The position numbers and the translations under genes are program-made. From assembly GCA_963995505.1 (NCBI GenBank), contig OZ023198.1, forward strand, positions 5,232,558 to 5,296,557: DNA of 64,000 nt, in the 5' to 3' direction. This document shows positions 1 through 12,281 of the stretch, in pieces. Origin of the DNA: Hypericum androsaemum (Eukaryota; Streptophyta; Magnoliopsida; Malpighiales; Hypericaceae). How positions within the stretch are numbered: position 1 is the stretch's first letter; each line of letters opens with the position of its first letter. Under the pieces are notes generated by a model. That model was not told the DNA's origin, made no database searches, and saw nothing but the letters and a program-made list of their open reading frames with translations.

Positions 1-530
1 ACTCGGACTGCTGCGAGACGAGCACGCGCAGGTGCACATGGCATTAGACGTAGGTCGCAATGAGCACTTTGTTGCGCACTTGGCACTTCGCACGTACACA
101 ATGAAAGGGCACCTGCGCGCATCCAGAATCATCTGCTAGCCGGAAGGGTGCCTCGCCTCACAGAAATGAGTGAGGATCGTGTCTTTTCGGAGGTGCCAGA
201 CAGCCTGCAAATTCCACCCCTCCGTGGCCTATAAATAGGCTTCTTCCCCCTCATTTGTACTCACCCCACTACAACTTGCATAAGCCTTCATTAGCAATTG
301 TAGGATTTCTCTCCCTCTCTCAGTTAAAAGTTCTGAGTATCCAAAGGTTCGCCGAGGCTTCGAGAGTCATTGTGCTACTAACTCAAAGTGCGAAGTTATT
401 GTATCTTGTTGACGATTGTCGTAGCCCATAAGTACTGAATACGGGGTAATCTCGTCTTACCGAGAAAGAGTCTAACTCTTGTCTCGACTTACAAGATCCT
501 AATCAAGTACACCACCTCTGACAAAAAATA
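1..530 (+). repeat. 5' LTR of copia copy A (truncated by window start)
   Basis: It matches 5131-5711 along its length and ends at a decayed form (GACAAAAAATA) of the LTR terminus GACAAACAACA. Internal landmarks shared with the 3' LTR are the TATAAATA box, the TTCGCCGAGGCTTCGAGAG segment and AATCTCGTCTTAC. Confidence 0.9.
230..237 (+). promoter_or_regulatory. TATA box of the copia A 5' LTR
   Basis: TATAAATA occurs in a GC-rich context about 300 bp before the LTR end. The same box sits at 5411-5418 in the 3' LTR and in both LTRs of the related minus-strand element. Confidence 0.7.
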
Positions 531-560
531 ATCGTAAGATGAGATTTGTGTACTTGAAGA

Positions 561-3500
561 TAGCATCATCAAGCTCTACACCAACGGTCCCAGGAACTGT
601 CCACGCCGAAAGGCTGTCAAGTTCAATGGCACCGAGTTTAAGAGGTGGCAACAGAAGATGCTATTCTACATGACAACGCTCAACCTGGTTCAATTCTTGA
701 AGGAAGAGGCTTCAAAGGTGGCAGAAAATGCGGCTGATTAACAGAAGATCAACGCCGTGGATGCATGGAGTCATAGCGACTTCCTGTTTCGTAACTATAT
801 CCTGAATAGATTAGACGACACCCTTTATAATGTCTATGCAGGTGCCAAGACTGCGAAAGAATTGTGGGATTTCCTGAAGAAGAAGTACAAAACAGAGGAT
901 GCCGGGATGAAGAAATTCATCAACGGGAGATTCCTCGACTTCTAAATGGTGGATTCAAAGAAGGTCATAGACCAAGTTCAAGAGCTGCAGCTTATTCTAC
1001 ATGAGATTCACCCCGAAGACATGCAACTCAGTGAGTCCTTCCAAGTGGCTGTACTAATTGAGAAACTACCCCCCCCCCCCCCTTTGGAAGGATTTCAAGA
1101 ACTACCTCAAGCACAAGAGGAAGGACATAGGCTGGAAGACCTGATCGTGTGACTGAGGATTGAGGAAGATAACCGAAAGTCTGAGGTCAAGACCAGCAGG
1201 ACCAACTCCGAGGCTAAGGTACACCTCGCCGAAGGTGGCACTGACAAGAAGAGGAAGAAGCCCAGAAATAAGCAGGAGAAGCAAGAGCCAAAGTAATCAA
1301 GGGCAATTGCTACAACAGCGATAAGTCCGGTCACATGGGAAAAGATTGTCGTCTGCCAAAGAGGGACAATCGTGAGAAGGCTAATCTGGCCGAAGACCTG
1401 TCTGAACTAGACTTATCTGCCGTGGTGTTTGAAGCCAATCTGGTAGATAATCTAAGAGAGTGGTTCATTGAGACAGGGACAACCCGATACATCTACTTAG
1501 ACAAGGAGATATTCTCGACCTATATCCCGATCAACGGACTGAAGTTGTTTATGGGTAACTCTACAACTTCTCCCATAGTCGGACTAGGCAAGGTGGTGCT
1601 TAAGCTGACTTTCGGAAAAGAGCTAACCCTCAAGAATATGCTGCATGTCCCAGACATTCGCAAGAATCTAGTATCCGGCTCTCTGTTAAGTAAAGCCGGG
1701 TCGAAGCTAGTTTTTGAGGCTGATAGATTTATATTAACTAAGACTGGTACCTTTGTAGGAAAGGGTTACCTCGAGAGGGGACTCTTCAAGATGAATGTAA
1801 TAACTGCCAAACGCGTCTTTGAGGGCCCTAATAAAGTTATTAATTCTTCTTACTTGGCTGAGTGTTCTAACTTATGACATGATAGATTAGGACACGTTAA
1901 TTTGAGCTCACTAAGAAAGTTAGTAAGTTTAAATTTATTGCCTAAAATAGAGTTTGACCCAAATAATAAATGTGAAGTATGTGTAGAGACAAAAATGACC
2001 AAAGTACCTTTTCATTCAGTGGAAAGAAGTACTACACCTTTAAAGTTAATTCATACCGACATCTGCGATATGAAATACGTGCAAACTAGAGGTGGGAAAA
2101 AGTATTTCATCACATTTATTGATGATTGCACAAGGTACTGCTATGTACATCTCTTGAAAGGAAAATACGAAGCTCTAGAAGCTTTCAAGAGTTATAAGAA
2201 TGAGGTTGAAAGTCAACTTAGCACTAAAATCAAGATGATTCAAAGTGATAAAGGGGGAGAATATGTAGCTCCGTTTGAGGAATTCTGCCAACAAAATGGC
2301 ATTATTCATCAGACAACTGCATCGTACTCACCTCAATTAAATGGCATAGCTGAACGTAAGAATCGAACTCTCAAGAAGATGATGAATGCTATGTTGATTA
2401 GCTCAGGCTTACACCAGAACATGTGGGGAGAAGCTGTACTCTCAGCTAATCATATTCTAAATAAACTGCCACACAAAAAAATGGACAAAACTCCATATGA
2501 ATTATGGAAAGGGAGAAAACCTTCCTACGGTTACCTTAAAGTGAGGGGGTGCCTAGCTAAGGTAGAAATACCTCCACCTAAAAGGGTGAGAATAGGACCC
2601 AAGACCGTTGACTGTATCTTTATCGGATATGCCTACAACAGTAGCGCATAGCAATTTTTAGTGCACAAGTCTGAAAATCCCAAAATCAACGAGGGAATGG
2701 TCATAGAATCAAGGAATGCAACGTTCTTTGAGAATATCTTTCCAAACAAGGAGAGGAAAGATCCAAGTTCTAACAAAAGAGCTCATGAAGCTACTCAAGG
2801 TTCTCATCAAGTTGTTGAGGAACCTAGACGCAGCAAAAGGGCCAGAACGGCCAAGTCGTTTGGTCTAGATTTTCTGACATACATGTTACAAAATGAACCT
2901 GGGACAATCCAAGAGGCGTTGTCTAGTCCAGATGCTCCTCTCTGGAAAGAAGCTATCAACAGTGAGATAGAGTCCATCATGCAAAACCACACATAGAAAA
3001 TTGTGGATCTCCCACCAGATTACAAACCTTTAGGTTGCAAGTGGATCCTTAAAAGGTAATACAAAGCTGATGGATCAATCGATCAGTACAAAGCTCAGCT
3101 GGTAGCTAAAGAGTTCAAACAGAAGGAAGGATATAATTTCTTTGACACGTATTCGCTGGTCACAAGAATCACATCTATTAGAGTACTCATAGCTGTTGCA
3201 GTACTCTATAACCTCGAGATACATCAGATGGATGTAAAAATAGTTTCCTAAATAGAGAACTGGAAGAAGAGATATATATGGAACACCCTGAAGGGTTTGT
3301 TGCCCCGGACAAGAATATAAAGTATGCAAGCTGGTCAAGTCACTATACGAGCTGAAACAGACGCTGAATTAATGGCATGAGAAATTTGACAGAACAATGA
3401 TGTCAAATGGCTTTAAGATCAATAAGTGTGATAAATGTGTATACATTAAAGACACACGTATTGTTTATGTGATTGTATGTCTCTATGTAGATGACATGCT

Positions 3501-4409
3501 AATCATGGGAAGTAGTAATGATCTTATTGTGAAAACTAAGAACATGTTAAAGAATAACTTTGACATGAAAGATATGGGTCTAGCTGACATTATACTAGGG
3601 ATTAAAATCTCTAGGATGAGTGAAAGAATTATCTTGTCACAATCTCACTATGTTGAGAATGTACTCAAGAAATTCGAAACTTTTGACAAACCTCCAGCTA
3701 AGACTCCGGTAGACTTAAGTCTACACTTAGCTAAAAATAGAGGGGACCCAGTATCTCAACTGAAATATGCAAGGATTATTGGGAGCCTGTTGTACTTAAC
3801 AAATTGTACACGCCATGATATTGCTTATTCAATTAGCAAGCTTAGTAGATTCACAAGTAATCTAGGAACGAATCACTGGCTAGCTCTGAAAAGGGTTTTA
3901 AAGTATCTAAAGCATACTTTGAACCATGGCATACTATATACAAGATATCTAGCTGTATTGGAAGGATACAGTGATGCGAATTAGATATCAAATACTAAAG
4001 ACTCCAAATCCACTAGTGGTTATGTGTTCACCATAGGTGGTGGAGCTGTGTCCTGGAAATCCTCTAAATAAACGTGCATAGCTTGATCTACCATGGAGTC
4101 GGAGTTTATAGCACTAGACAAAGCTGGGGAAGAAGCTGAATAGCTTAGAAACTTCCTAGAAGATAATCCTCGTTGGAATAAACTTGTGCCTCCTGTATTG
4201 ATACATTGTGATAGCATGTCAGCAATCGGGAGAGCACAAAGTACAATGTACAACGGTAAGTCTCGACACATCCGTAGGAGATATAACACTGTTAGGCAAT
4301 TGATTATGTGAAGTCCAAGGACAACATAGCTGATTCTTTGAGGAAAAGAATCAACGGAGATCAAATGTATAACGCAATAAGGAGAATGGGGTTAAAACCC
4401 ACACAATAA
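561..4409 (+). pseudogene. Decayed copia gag-pol polyprotein
   Basis: Fragments in order: gag (about 610-1310), a damaged zinc knuckle followed by a protease region in which the expected DTG reads ETG (1335-1877), integrase with GDKGGEY-like core and [11 protein letters not shown] (1902-2651), RT with YVDDMLIMG (about 3487-3513) and RNase H running to about 4409. In-frame stops, frameshifts and a run of about 13 C at 1069-1082 break the frame repeatedly. The intact relative on the minus strand shows what the original order was. It cannot encode a working polyprotein. Confidence 0.92.
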
Positions 4410-4954
4410 AAGCATTCATAGCGGTAACTCAACCATGATGAGTGAAAATCCCACAAACTTGGTTCAATGAGATAACTAAGTTATGGATGGTTTAGATGAT
4501 TACTTAGAACCCATCTCATTCTCAAAAGCTGCCCAAGTACGAACCTGCAGAGGTGTGGTAAGGTTAAGCGTCTATGCTTTTAATGATTCCTATACTAGAT
4601 AAAAGTAGAGTATGGCAGGATACTCTCAATAGGAGATCACCTATATAAGTGTGAAGTGAGGCCGCTTCAAATGGAAAAATACTCATGAATCTAAGATATG
4701 GTCCATGGCCAAAACAGACAAAACGTGAGAACCAAAGGATATTAGAGATATCATTGTGTAAATATTATTGTCTTGGTTTACATAAAAAAGCTGATCAGTT
4801 CAAGACATCGCGTTCACTGAGCAGCAAGTAAATCCCATAACATCTTACTAGAGAAGGTTCAAAGCCGTAAGCTACCTATCTCGATGCAATGATATTTCGT
4901 CAAAATTTTTCTTAAAAGTGTGAGCATGCATTAATCATCATTCATGTGGAAGAT
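4410..4954 (+). other. 3' untranslated spacer of copia A with polypurine tract
   Basis: Noncoding element sequence between the RNase H end and the 3' LTR. It matches the corresponding spacer 7835-8378 of the minus-strand copy. The segment ending ATGTGGAAGAT directly before the LTR is the position of the polypurine tract. Confidence 0.7.
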
Positions 4955-5711
4955 TGTTGGAATAAATACAAAATTAATGCATTTGGCCCAAAGTGAAAAG
5001 CCCAAGTAGGAAGGCCCAAAAGTGAAAATGGAAAGTGCATTACCACATTGAAAACAACAAGGAAAATTGCCAAGTTTATAAGGAGATGTTCTTTATTAGC
5101 TAGGAAATAAGTTGACCACCTAGAAAGCCAACTCGGACTAACGCGCACGCGTTCGTACACGCGCACGTGTGTGTGCATATGATCTCGGCATCTGAATGGC
5201 CACAACCTGGTCTGGGCACACTTGGAAGGATCCAGAAATCTCCGAAGGGTCACGAACAATGCCTGGAAGACCTATGGCCGAGCGAAAGGGCACCTGCGCA
5301 CGTCCAGAATCATCTGCTGGCCGAAAGGGTACCTCGCCTCCCAGAAATGAGTGAGGATCGTGTCTTTTCGGAGATGCCAAGCAGCCTCCGAATTCCACCC
5401 CTCTGTGGCCTATAAATAGGCTTCTCCCCCCTCATTTGTACTCACCCCACTATAACTTGCATAAGCTTTCATTAGCAATTGTAAGATTTTTCTCCCTCTC
5501 TCAGTTAAAAGTTCTGAGTATCCAAAGGTTCGCCGAGGCTTCGAGAGTCATTGTGCTATGAACTCAAAGCGCAAAGCCGTTGTATCTTGGGGACGATTGT
5601 CGTAGCCCGTAAGCACTGAATACGGGGCAATCTCGTCTTACGGAGAAAGAGTCTAACTCTTGCCTCGACTTACAAGATCCTAATCAAGTACACTACCTCC
5701 GACAAACAACA
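4955..5711 (+). repeat. 3' LTR of copia copy A
   Basis: 757 bp from TGTTGGAATAAATAC to CGACAAACAACA. It has TG..CA ends, a TATAAATA box and the same termini as the minus-strand copia LTRs. Confidence 0.92.
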
Positions 5712-6565
5712 CAAACTTGTTTGGTGGCTCACTTTTTGGATTGGGTTAATTCACACCCTCCCGAGCTTGATGCCTTGTTGTTTACTGACTTTCCTACGTG
5801 ATATATATGTTAAGGAGCTTTACCTCTCAAAAAAATTTATTTGATGACTCGGCTGCCCTTTTTAAAATTTTTTATTTTATATAACGTGGTATTCTGTATT
5901 TAAGTTGGGTGAGACTTTTAAAAGGCTGCAAACTCTCCTGGCAAATATTTTATATAAATGCGAAATCAGGCATTAAAAAAGAATATTCGGCATGTGTTTG
6001 GTGTTTGACGCGAGCTGATGAATTCCATCCATTAGTACGTAGTGGAGCTCTCAACAGGAGCTCTCCCAACTGCAGAAACAATAAAGAACAGAAACTTAAC
6101 AAGCGAGGCCACCTGTGGTATTTTTTTTAAGTAAATGTATTAATAAACGTCATAGTGTATACATCCAATTTAGTGTGATATTCCTTCTGCCATGGTGCGA
6201 GTGGGATTGCGACCGTCGGCTTCGTCAAAATCTTACCATACCAAAACTTATCTTGACGTTAAGATCGCAATTAACAATATCACACTATCAATTGGTCAAA
6301 CACCGTATATCACACTATGCTGGAATTTGATCAAAAATTACCTTGTTTCTGTGATTCCAAGTGCACCAACATAAAATTTGCTATATGTTGGAATTCTATC
6401 GAAAATCACCTTGTTTCTGTGATTCTAAGTGCACTAACATAAAGCGCATAGCAAGATAAACCACACCTTCTTCTTGACTTCACCACTTGCGAGCTCCATC
6501 CAGTCGTCGATCATTCCCAAAGTATTATTACTAGTGCACCATGAAAATCCATCAGCCTTAAGCAA
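5712..6565. other. Non-coding DNA between copia A and a LINE fragment
   Basis: AT-rich sequence with short imperfect direct repeats (for example AAAATCACCTTGTTTCTGTGATTC near 6342 and 6404). I see no convincing gene. Confidence 0.5.
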
Positions 6566-6982
6566 TTATGGTCTAACCCTGTATATGAAATTGCAGTGCA
6601 AAATCAAATGGTTAGAAGACTTACCATCCAATCCACAGAGAGGGCAGGCTGCATCGCTTGGGTTGATCAGCCCAATACGCACGAGTTTATCCCTCGTCTT
6701 GATTCGTCCTTGCATTGACATCCAAAGAAAGTAGCAAAATTTTGTTGGAACCAACTTCGCGTACTTGGATTGAAGAATTGCCGGGTTCGTAACGGAACTC
6801 GCCACTGAAAATCCTTGAGCAGGATCGGACTTCCAAGACCACGAATCTGATCCAATCGATGGTCCCGACAAGCACCCAATTAACCTGTGGAAATCAGAAA
6901 ACAACTCTTCCTCCCAAGCTCGTAAATTTCTTCGCCAAGTGAAAGACCAATTCCATTGCCAAAACCCACAGTTGAATAACAC
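6566..6982 (-). pseudogene. LINE (L1-type) fragment: RT zinc-binding (zf-RVT) domain
   Basis: The minus-strand reading frame shows the C-terminal part of a plant L1-type ORF2. It has FCYFLWMSMQGRIKTRDKL, then CPLCGLDGKSSNHLILHC, the zinc-finger-like CxxC...HxxxHC pattern of the zf-RVT domain. It ends soon after and has no RT core or RNase H next to it, so it is a truncated remnant. The copia at 7099 inserted about 100 bp upstream of it. Confidence 0.85.
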
Positions 6983-7098
6983 CTCACTATGTGATATGAA
7001 AAATGAATCAATTATTCACATGCTACAAACAATTAAGTAGTCCATTAATTTATAGATCACATAATTTGTAAGATCGTAAGTTTATTGACCGGTAGAGC

Positions 7099-7834
7099 TG
7101 TTGTTTGTCGGAGTGGTGTACTTGATTAGGATCTACTTCAGTCGAGGCAAGTGTTGGACACTTTCTCCGTAAGACGAGATTGCCCCGTATATTTCAGTGC
7201 GGTACGGGCTTCGGCAATCGTCCCCAAGATACAACGACTGTTTAGGGCGTTTCCAAGACCGTTGCACACGTATCTCGAAACTTTCGGGTGAACCCTTATA
7301 TACCCAGAACTTTCGGACTCTTTTCTAAGTGAAGAATTGGGGAAAGAAGAAGACAACAAAGCTCGGAAATGCAATTGCTGCTGGGATGAGAATTCTGGCA
7401 GAGGGGCGGGCCTATTTATAGGCTGGAGGAGGCAGGGAGGCAGCCACCCCGAAGGGACGCGTCCGCTCGGCCAACAGGCTGACTGGCTGCGCTCGTAAAG
7501 TGCCAAGTGCGCCACAAAGCGTCCATTGCGACATGCGTCCAATGCGCACACGCACACGCACACGCACACGCACGTGCGCGTGCGCGTGCACGTGCTCGTG
7601 CTCGTGCTCTTGCTCGGACGGTGCTTCGCACCGTCCTTGCAGGCAGCTAGCGGTGGGTCAGCCTTTTAGGAAGTCAATCAAGTTGAGAGGCAAGGAGGGG
7701 AATTCCTTATAAACTAGGAAATCCTCCTTGCTCTATTCAATGTGGGATTGCAACCTTCCATCTCCCTTTTGGGCCTTTCCTTTGGGCCTTTCCTTTATTG
7801 GGCTTGTATTGAATTTTCCATTCAAAACCCAACA
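7099..7834 (-). repeat. 3' LTR of copia copy B
   Basis: 736 bp with TG..CA ends. Compared with the 5' LTR it lacks a ~230-bp block (12680-12908 in the 5' LTR) and instead has an expanded alternating CA/CG tract at about 7547-7617. Confidence 0.92.
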
Positions 7835-7846
7835 ATCCCCCACATG
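7835..7846 (-). other. Polypurine tract of copia B
   Basis: On the minus strand the element reads ATGTGGGGGAT immediately before the 3' LTR start TGTTGGG, the expected site for plus-strand priming. Confidence 0.65.
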
Positions 7847-8378
7847 AATGATGATTAATGCATGCATACTCTAATCAAAAATTCTGACGTATTATTATTG
7901 CATTGAGATAGGTAGCTTGCGGCTTTGAACCTTCTCTAGTAATATGTTATCGGATTTACTCGTTGCTCGGTGAACGCGATGTTTTGAACCGTCAGCTTTT
8001 GGTGTAAACCAAGACAATAACATTTACACAATAATAACCCTAGTATATTTAGGTTCTCACGTTGTGTCCGTTTCGGCCATGGACCGTATCTTGGATTCAT
8101 AAGTGTTTTTCCCATTTGAAGCGGCCTCACTTCACACTTACATAGGTGATCTCCTATCAGGAGTATCCTGCCATACTCCATCTTAATCAAGGTATTGGAA
8201 TTATTAAAAGCGTAATGCTTAACCTTACCACACCGCTACAGGCTAACACCTGGGCAGCTTCTGAGAATGAGATAGGTTCCAGGTGATTAAACTGAACCCT
8301 CCATAACTTAGTTTTCTCATTGAACCAAGTTTGTGGGATCTCCACTCATCATGGTTGAGTTACCGCTATGGACGTTCT

Positions 8379-11300
8379 TTAGTGTGTGGATTTTAATCCC
8401 ATTCCCCTTACTGCGCTGTACATTTGATCTCTATTGATTCCTTTCGTAAAAGGATCAGCTAAGTTGTCCTTGGACTTTACATAATTGACGGTGATCACCC
8501 CACTAGAGATCAACTGTCTAACGGTATTGTATCTCCGATGGATATGTCGAGACTTTCCGTTGTACAATGTACTTTGTGCTCTCCCGATTGCAGACATGCT
8601 ATCACAATGTATCAATACGGGAGGCACCGGTTTACTCCGACTAGGAAATTTCTGAGCCATTCAGCTTCTTCCCCAGCTTTGTCTAGTGCTATAAACTCCG
8701 ACTCCATGGTGGATCGAGCTATGCACGTTTGTTTAGAGGACTTCCAAGACACAGCTCCTCCTCCTATGGTGAATACGTATCCACTCGTGGATTTGGAATC
8801 CTTAGTGTTTGATATCCAGTTTGCGTCACTGTATCCTTCTAATACAGCTGGATATTTAGCATAATGTATGCCATGGCTTATGGTATGTTTTAAATATCGT
8901 AAAACCCTTTTCAGAGCTAGCCAGTGATCCTTCCCTGGATTACTTGTGAATCTACTAAGTTTACTAACTGAGTACGCAATATCGGGACGAGTGCAGTTTG
9001 TTAAATACATCAAGCTCCCGATAATTTGCGTATACTTCAGTTGCGATACTGGGTCCCCTCGATTCTTGGCTAAGTGTAGATTCAAATCTATTGGAGTCTT
9101 AACTGAAGGTTTGTCGAAAGCTTCAAACTTCTTGAGCACGCTTTCCACGTAGTGGGATTGTGTCAAGATAATTTCGTCAGCTTTCCTAGAAATTTTTATT
9201 CCTAGTATGACGTCTGCCAGACCCATATCTTTCATGTCAAAGTGGTTCTTTAACATGTTCTTAGTTTTCACAACAACCTCTTTATTGCTTCCCATAATTA
9301 GTAAGTCATCTACATATAGACATATAATTACGTAAACTTCAGGTGTGCCCTTAATGTAAACACATTTATCGCACTCATTGATCTTGAATCCATTTGACAA
9401 CATTGTTCTGTCAAATTTCTCGTGCCACTGTTTCGGCGCTTGTTTTAGCCCGTATAGTGACTTGACTAGTCGACATACTTTATGCTCTTGACCGGGAGTC
9501 ACAAACCCTTCAGGTTGCTCCATGTATATCTCCTCTTCCAGTTCTCCATTTAGGAAAGCTATTTTTACATCCATTTGGTGTATCTCGAGGTTATAGAGTG
9601 CTGCAACAGTTATGAGTACTCTAATCAATGTGATTCTTGTGACCGGTGAATATATGTCAAAGAAATCATATCCCTCCTTCTGCTTGAACCCCTTAGCTAC
9701 CAATCGAGCTTTGTACTTGTCGATTGATCCATCAGCTTTGTATTTCCTTTTTAGGATCCACCTGCATCCCAAAGGTTTGCAGCCCGGTGGGAGATCCACG
9801 ATTTCCCACGTGTGATTTTGCATAATGGATTCTATCTCACTATTGATAGCTTCCTTCCAGAGAGGAGCATCTGGACTGGACAATGCCTCTTGGATTGTCT
9901 TGGGTTCATCTTCTAACGCATAGGTTAGATAGTCCGGACCGAAAGATTTGGTTACCTTCGTCCATTTACTACGTCTAGGTTTATCATCTTTCTGATTTGA
10001 CCCTTGCGTAGTCTCGTGAGCCCTTTTCTTCAGACTTGCTTCCTTTCTTTCCTTATTAGGAAAGCTATCTTCAAAAAATGTTGTGTTCCTTGATTCTATG
10101 ACTATTCCCGTGTTTATCTCAGGGTTTTCAGATTTATGCACCAAGAATCGATAAGCACTACTATTTTGCGCATATCCGATAAAGGTGCAATCAATGGTCT
10201 TGGGTCCTATTCGCACCTGCTTAGGCTTAGGTACTTCGACCTTTGCTAGGCACCCCCACACTTTAAGATAACCGTAGGAAGACTTCCTTCCTTTCCATAG
10301 TTCATATGGGAATTTATCCCTTTTCTTGTGTGGCAATTTGTTTAGAATGTGGTTAGCTGAGAGCACAGCTTCCCCCCACATGTTCTGGGGTAAGCCCGAG
10401 CTAATCAACATAGCATTCATCATCTCCTTAAGAGTTCGATTTTTGCGTTCAGCTACGCCATTCGATTGAGGTGAGTATGGAGCAGTCGTCTGATGAATAA
10501 TGCCATGTTCTTGATAGAGTTCCTCAAACGGAGCTATATATTCTCCTCCTTGATCACTTCGGATCATTTTGATTTTCACGCTGAGTTGATTTTCAACCTC
10601 ATTCTTATATCTCTTAAAAGCATCAAGAGCTTCGTCTTTGCCCTTTAGGAGATATACGTAACAGTATCTCGTGCAATCATCGATAAACGTGATGAAGTAT
10701 TTCTTCCTACCTTTACTTTGCACGTGTTTCATATCACAAGTGTCCGTATGAATTAACTCTAAAGGCGTAGTACTTCTTTCCACTGAATGGAAAGGTGCTT
10801 TGGTCATTTTAGCCTCCACACATACTTCACATTTATCGGATGGGTTGAACTCTAGATTCGGTAATAAATTTAAACTTACTAACTTTTTTAGCGAGTTTAG
10901 ATTTACGTGTCCTAATCTACCATGCCATAAATTAGAACACTCGGCCAAGTAAGAAGAAGCATTAACTTTATTTTCACTGTTAAAGGTGCGATGTACAGTT
11001 ATTACATTCATCTTAAATAGCCCCCTTTCTAGATAACCCTTTCCTATGAATTGACCCGCTTTGGTCAGTACAAACTTATCAGCCTCAAATACAAGCTTAA
11101 GATCGGCTTTGCTTAACAGTGAACCAGAGACTAAGTTCTTGCGGATGTCCGGGACATGCAGCACATCCTTGAGGGTCAGCTCCTTTCCTGAGGTCAGCTT
11201 CAGGACCAGCTTTCCCAGACCAACGATCTTGGACGTTGCAGAGTTTCCCATAAATAGCTTTCGGCCGGTGATCGGGATATAGTTCGAGAACATCTCCTTG

Positions 11301-12253
11301 TCCGAGCAGACGTGGTGGGTAGCTCCAGTGTCCACGAACCACTCTCTCGGATTGTCCACCAGGTTGGCTTCAAACACCACGGCTGACAGATCCATCTGGG
11401 ACAAGTCTTCAGCCAGGTTAGCCTTTCCTTGGTCGTCCTTCTTCGGCTGGCGACAGTCCTTAGCCATGTGTCCGGGTTTACCGCAGTTGTAGCAGTCGCC
11501 CTTGATCTTCTTTTTCTTCTTGGGCTCTTGCTTTTCCTGCTTATCCCCGGACTTCTTCCTCTTCTTGCTACCTTTTCCCTCGGCGAGGTGCACGGTAGTC
11601 TCGGGGTTGGCCTTGCCTTGCTTGACTTCGGACTTTTGGTTGTCTTCCTCGATCCTAAGTCTCACAATCAGGTCTTCTAGGCCCATGTCCTTCCTCTTGT
11701 GCTTGAGGTAGCTCTTGAAATCCTTCCACAGCGGGGGGAGCTTCTCGATCATTGCAGCTACTTGGAAGGACTCGCTGAGTTGCATCCCTTCGGCTTGGAT
11801 CTCGTGAAGGATCAGCTGCAACTCTTGCACTTGGTCGATGACCTTCTTGGAGTCCACCATCTTGAAGTCGAGGAATCGTCCGACGATGAATTTCTTCGTT
11901 CCAGCATCCTCCGTTTTGTACTTCTTCTCGAGTGAACTCCACAGCTCTTTAGCGGTCTTAGCTTCCGCATAGATGTTGTAGAGCGTGTCATCTAGTCCAT
12001 TCAGGACATAGTTCCGGCATAGGAAGTCGCTGTGACTCCATGCATCGAGGGCGTTGATCTTCTGTTGATCTGCCTCATTTTTCGCCACCTTCGGAGCCTC
12101 TTCCTTCAAGAATCGGACCAGGTTGAGCATCGTCAGGTAGAACAACATCTTCTGTTGCCACCTCTTAAATTTGGTACCGTTGAACTTGGCCGGCCTTTCG
12201 GCGTGGACAGTTCCCGGGACCGCTGGCACTGGTGCAGAGCTTGTTGATGCCAT
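8379..12253 (-). CDS. Copia gag-pol polyprotein with one frameshift
   Basis: I start at the MASTSS methionine (12253); an upstream in-frame ATG at 12265 also exists. Domains in order: gag (about residues 1-250), CCHC zinc knuckle [14 protein letters not shown] (~260), aspartic protease [10 protein letters not shown] (~320), GAG-pre-integrase, integrase with HTDTCD, SDQGGEY and [11 protein letters not shown] (~510-650), RT with the intact catalytic YVDDLLIMG (~980), and RNase H. The frame closes at 8612. Against copia A, about 13 bp are missing near 8640-8655, and the remaining RNase H ([11 protein letters not shown] to GMGLKSTH) continues in another frame to 8379. The frameshift falls inside RNase H. 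All other catalytic motifs look intact, so proteins up to RT could still be made. Confidence 0.93.
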
Positions 12254-12264
12254 CTTCAAGTACA

Positions 12265-12279
12265 CAATCTCGTCTTACG
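12265..12279 (-). promoter_or_regulatory. Atypical primer-binding region of copia B
   Basis: Two bases after the 5' LTR end, the minus strand reads CGTAAGACGAGATTG. It does not start TGG as a tRNA-3'-end PBS would. It is the perfect complement of CAATCTCGTCTTACG inside the same LTR (12351-12365 in plus coordinates). It is followed by GTGTACTTGA, which pairs with TCAAGTACAC near the LTR end to give a 10-bp stem around the site. Copia A keeps the same arrangement with small changes (533-556). Confidence 0.5.
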
Positions 12280-12281
12280 AT

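Larger units (their letters stand above)
1..5711 (+). mobile_element. Degenerate Ty1/copia LTR retrotransposon (copy A), 5' end outside window
   Basis: The order is LTR, gag, protease, integrase, RT, RNase H, LTR, all on the + strand. The window begins inside the 5' LTR: base 1 aligns with base 5131 of the 3' LTR, so about 176 bp of the 5' LTR are missing. The coding part is closely related to the copia element at 7099-13198 but is full of stop codons and frameshifts, so this is the older copy. The base after the 3' LTR starts CAAAC; the matching duplication on the other side lies off-window. Confidence 0.93.
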
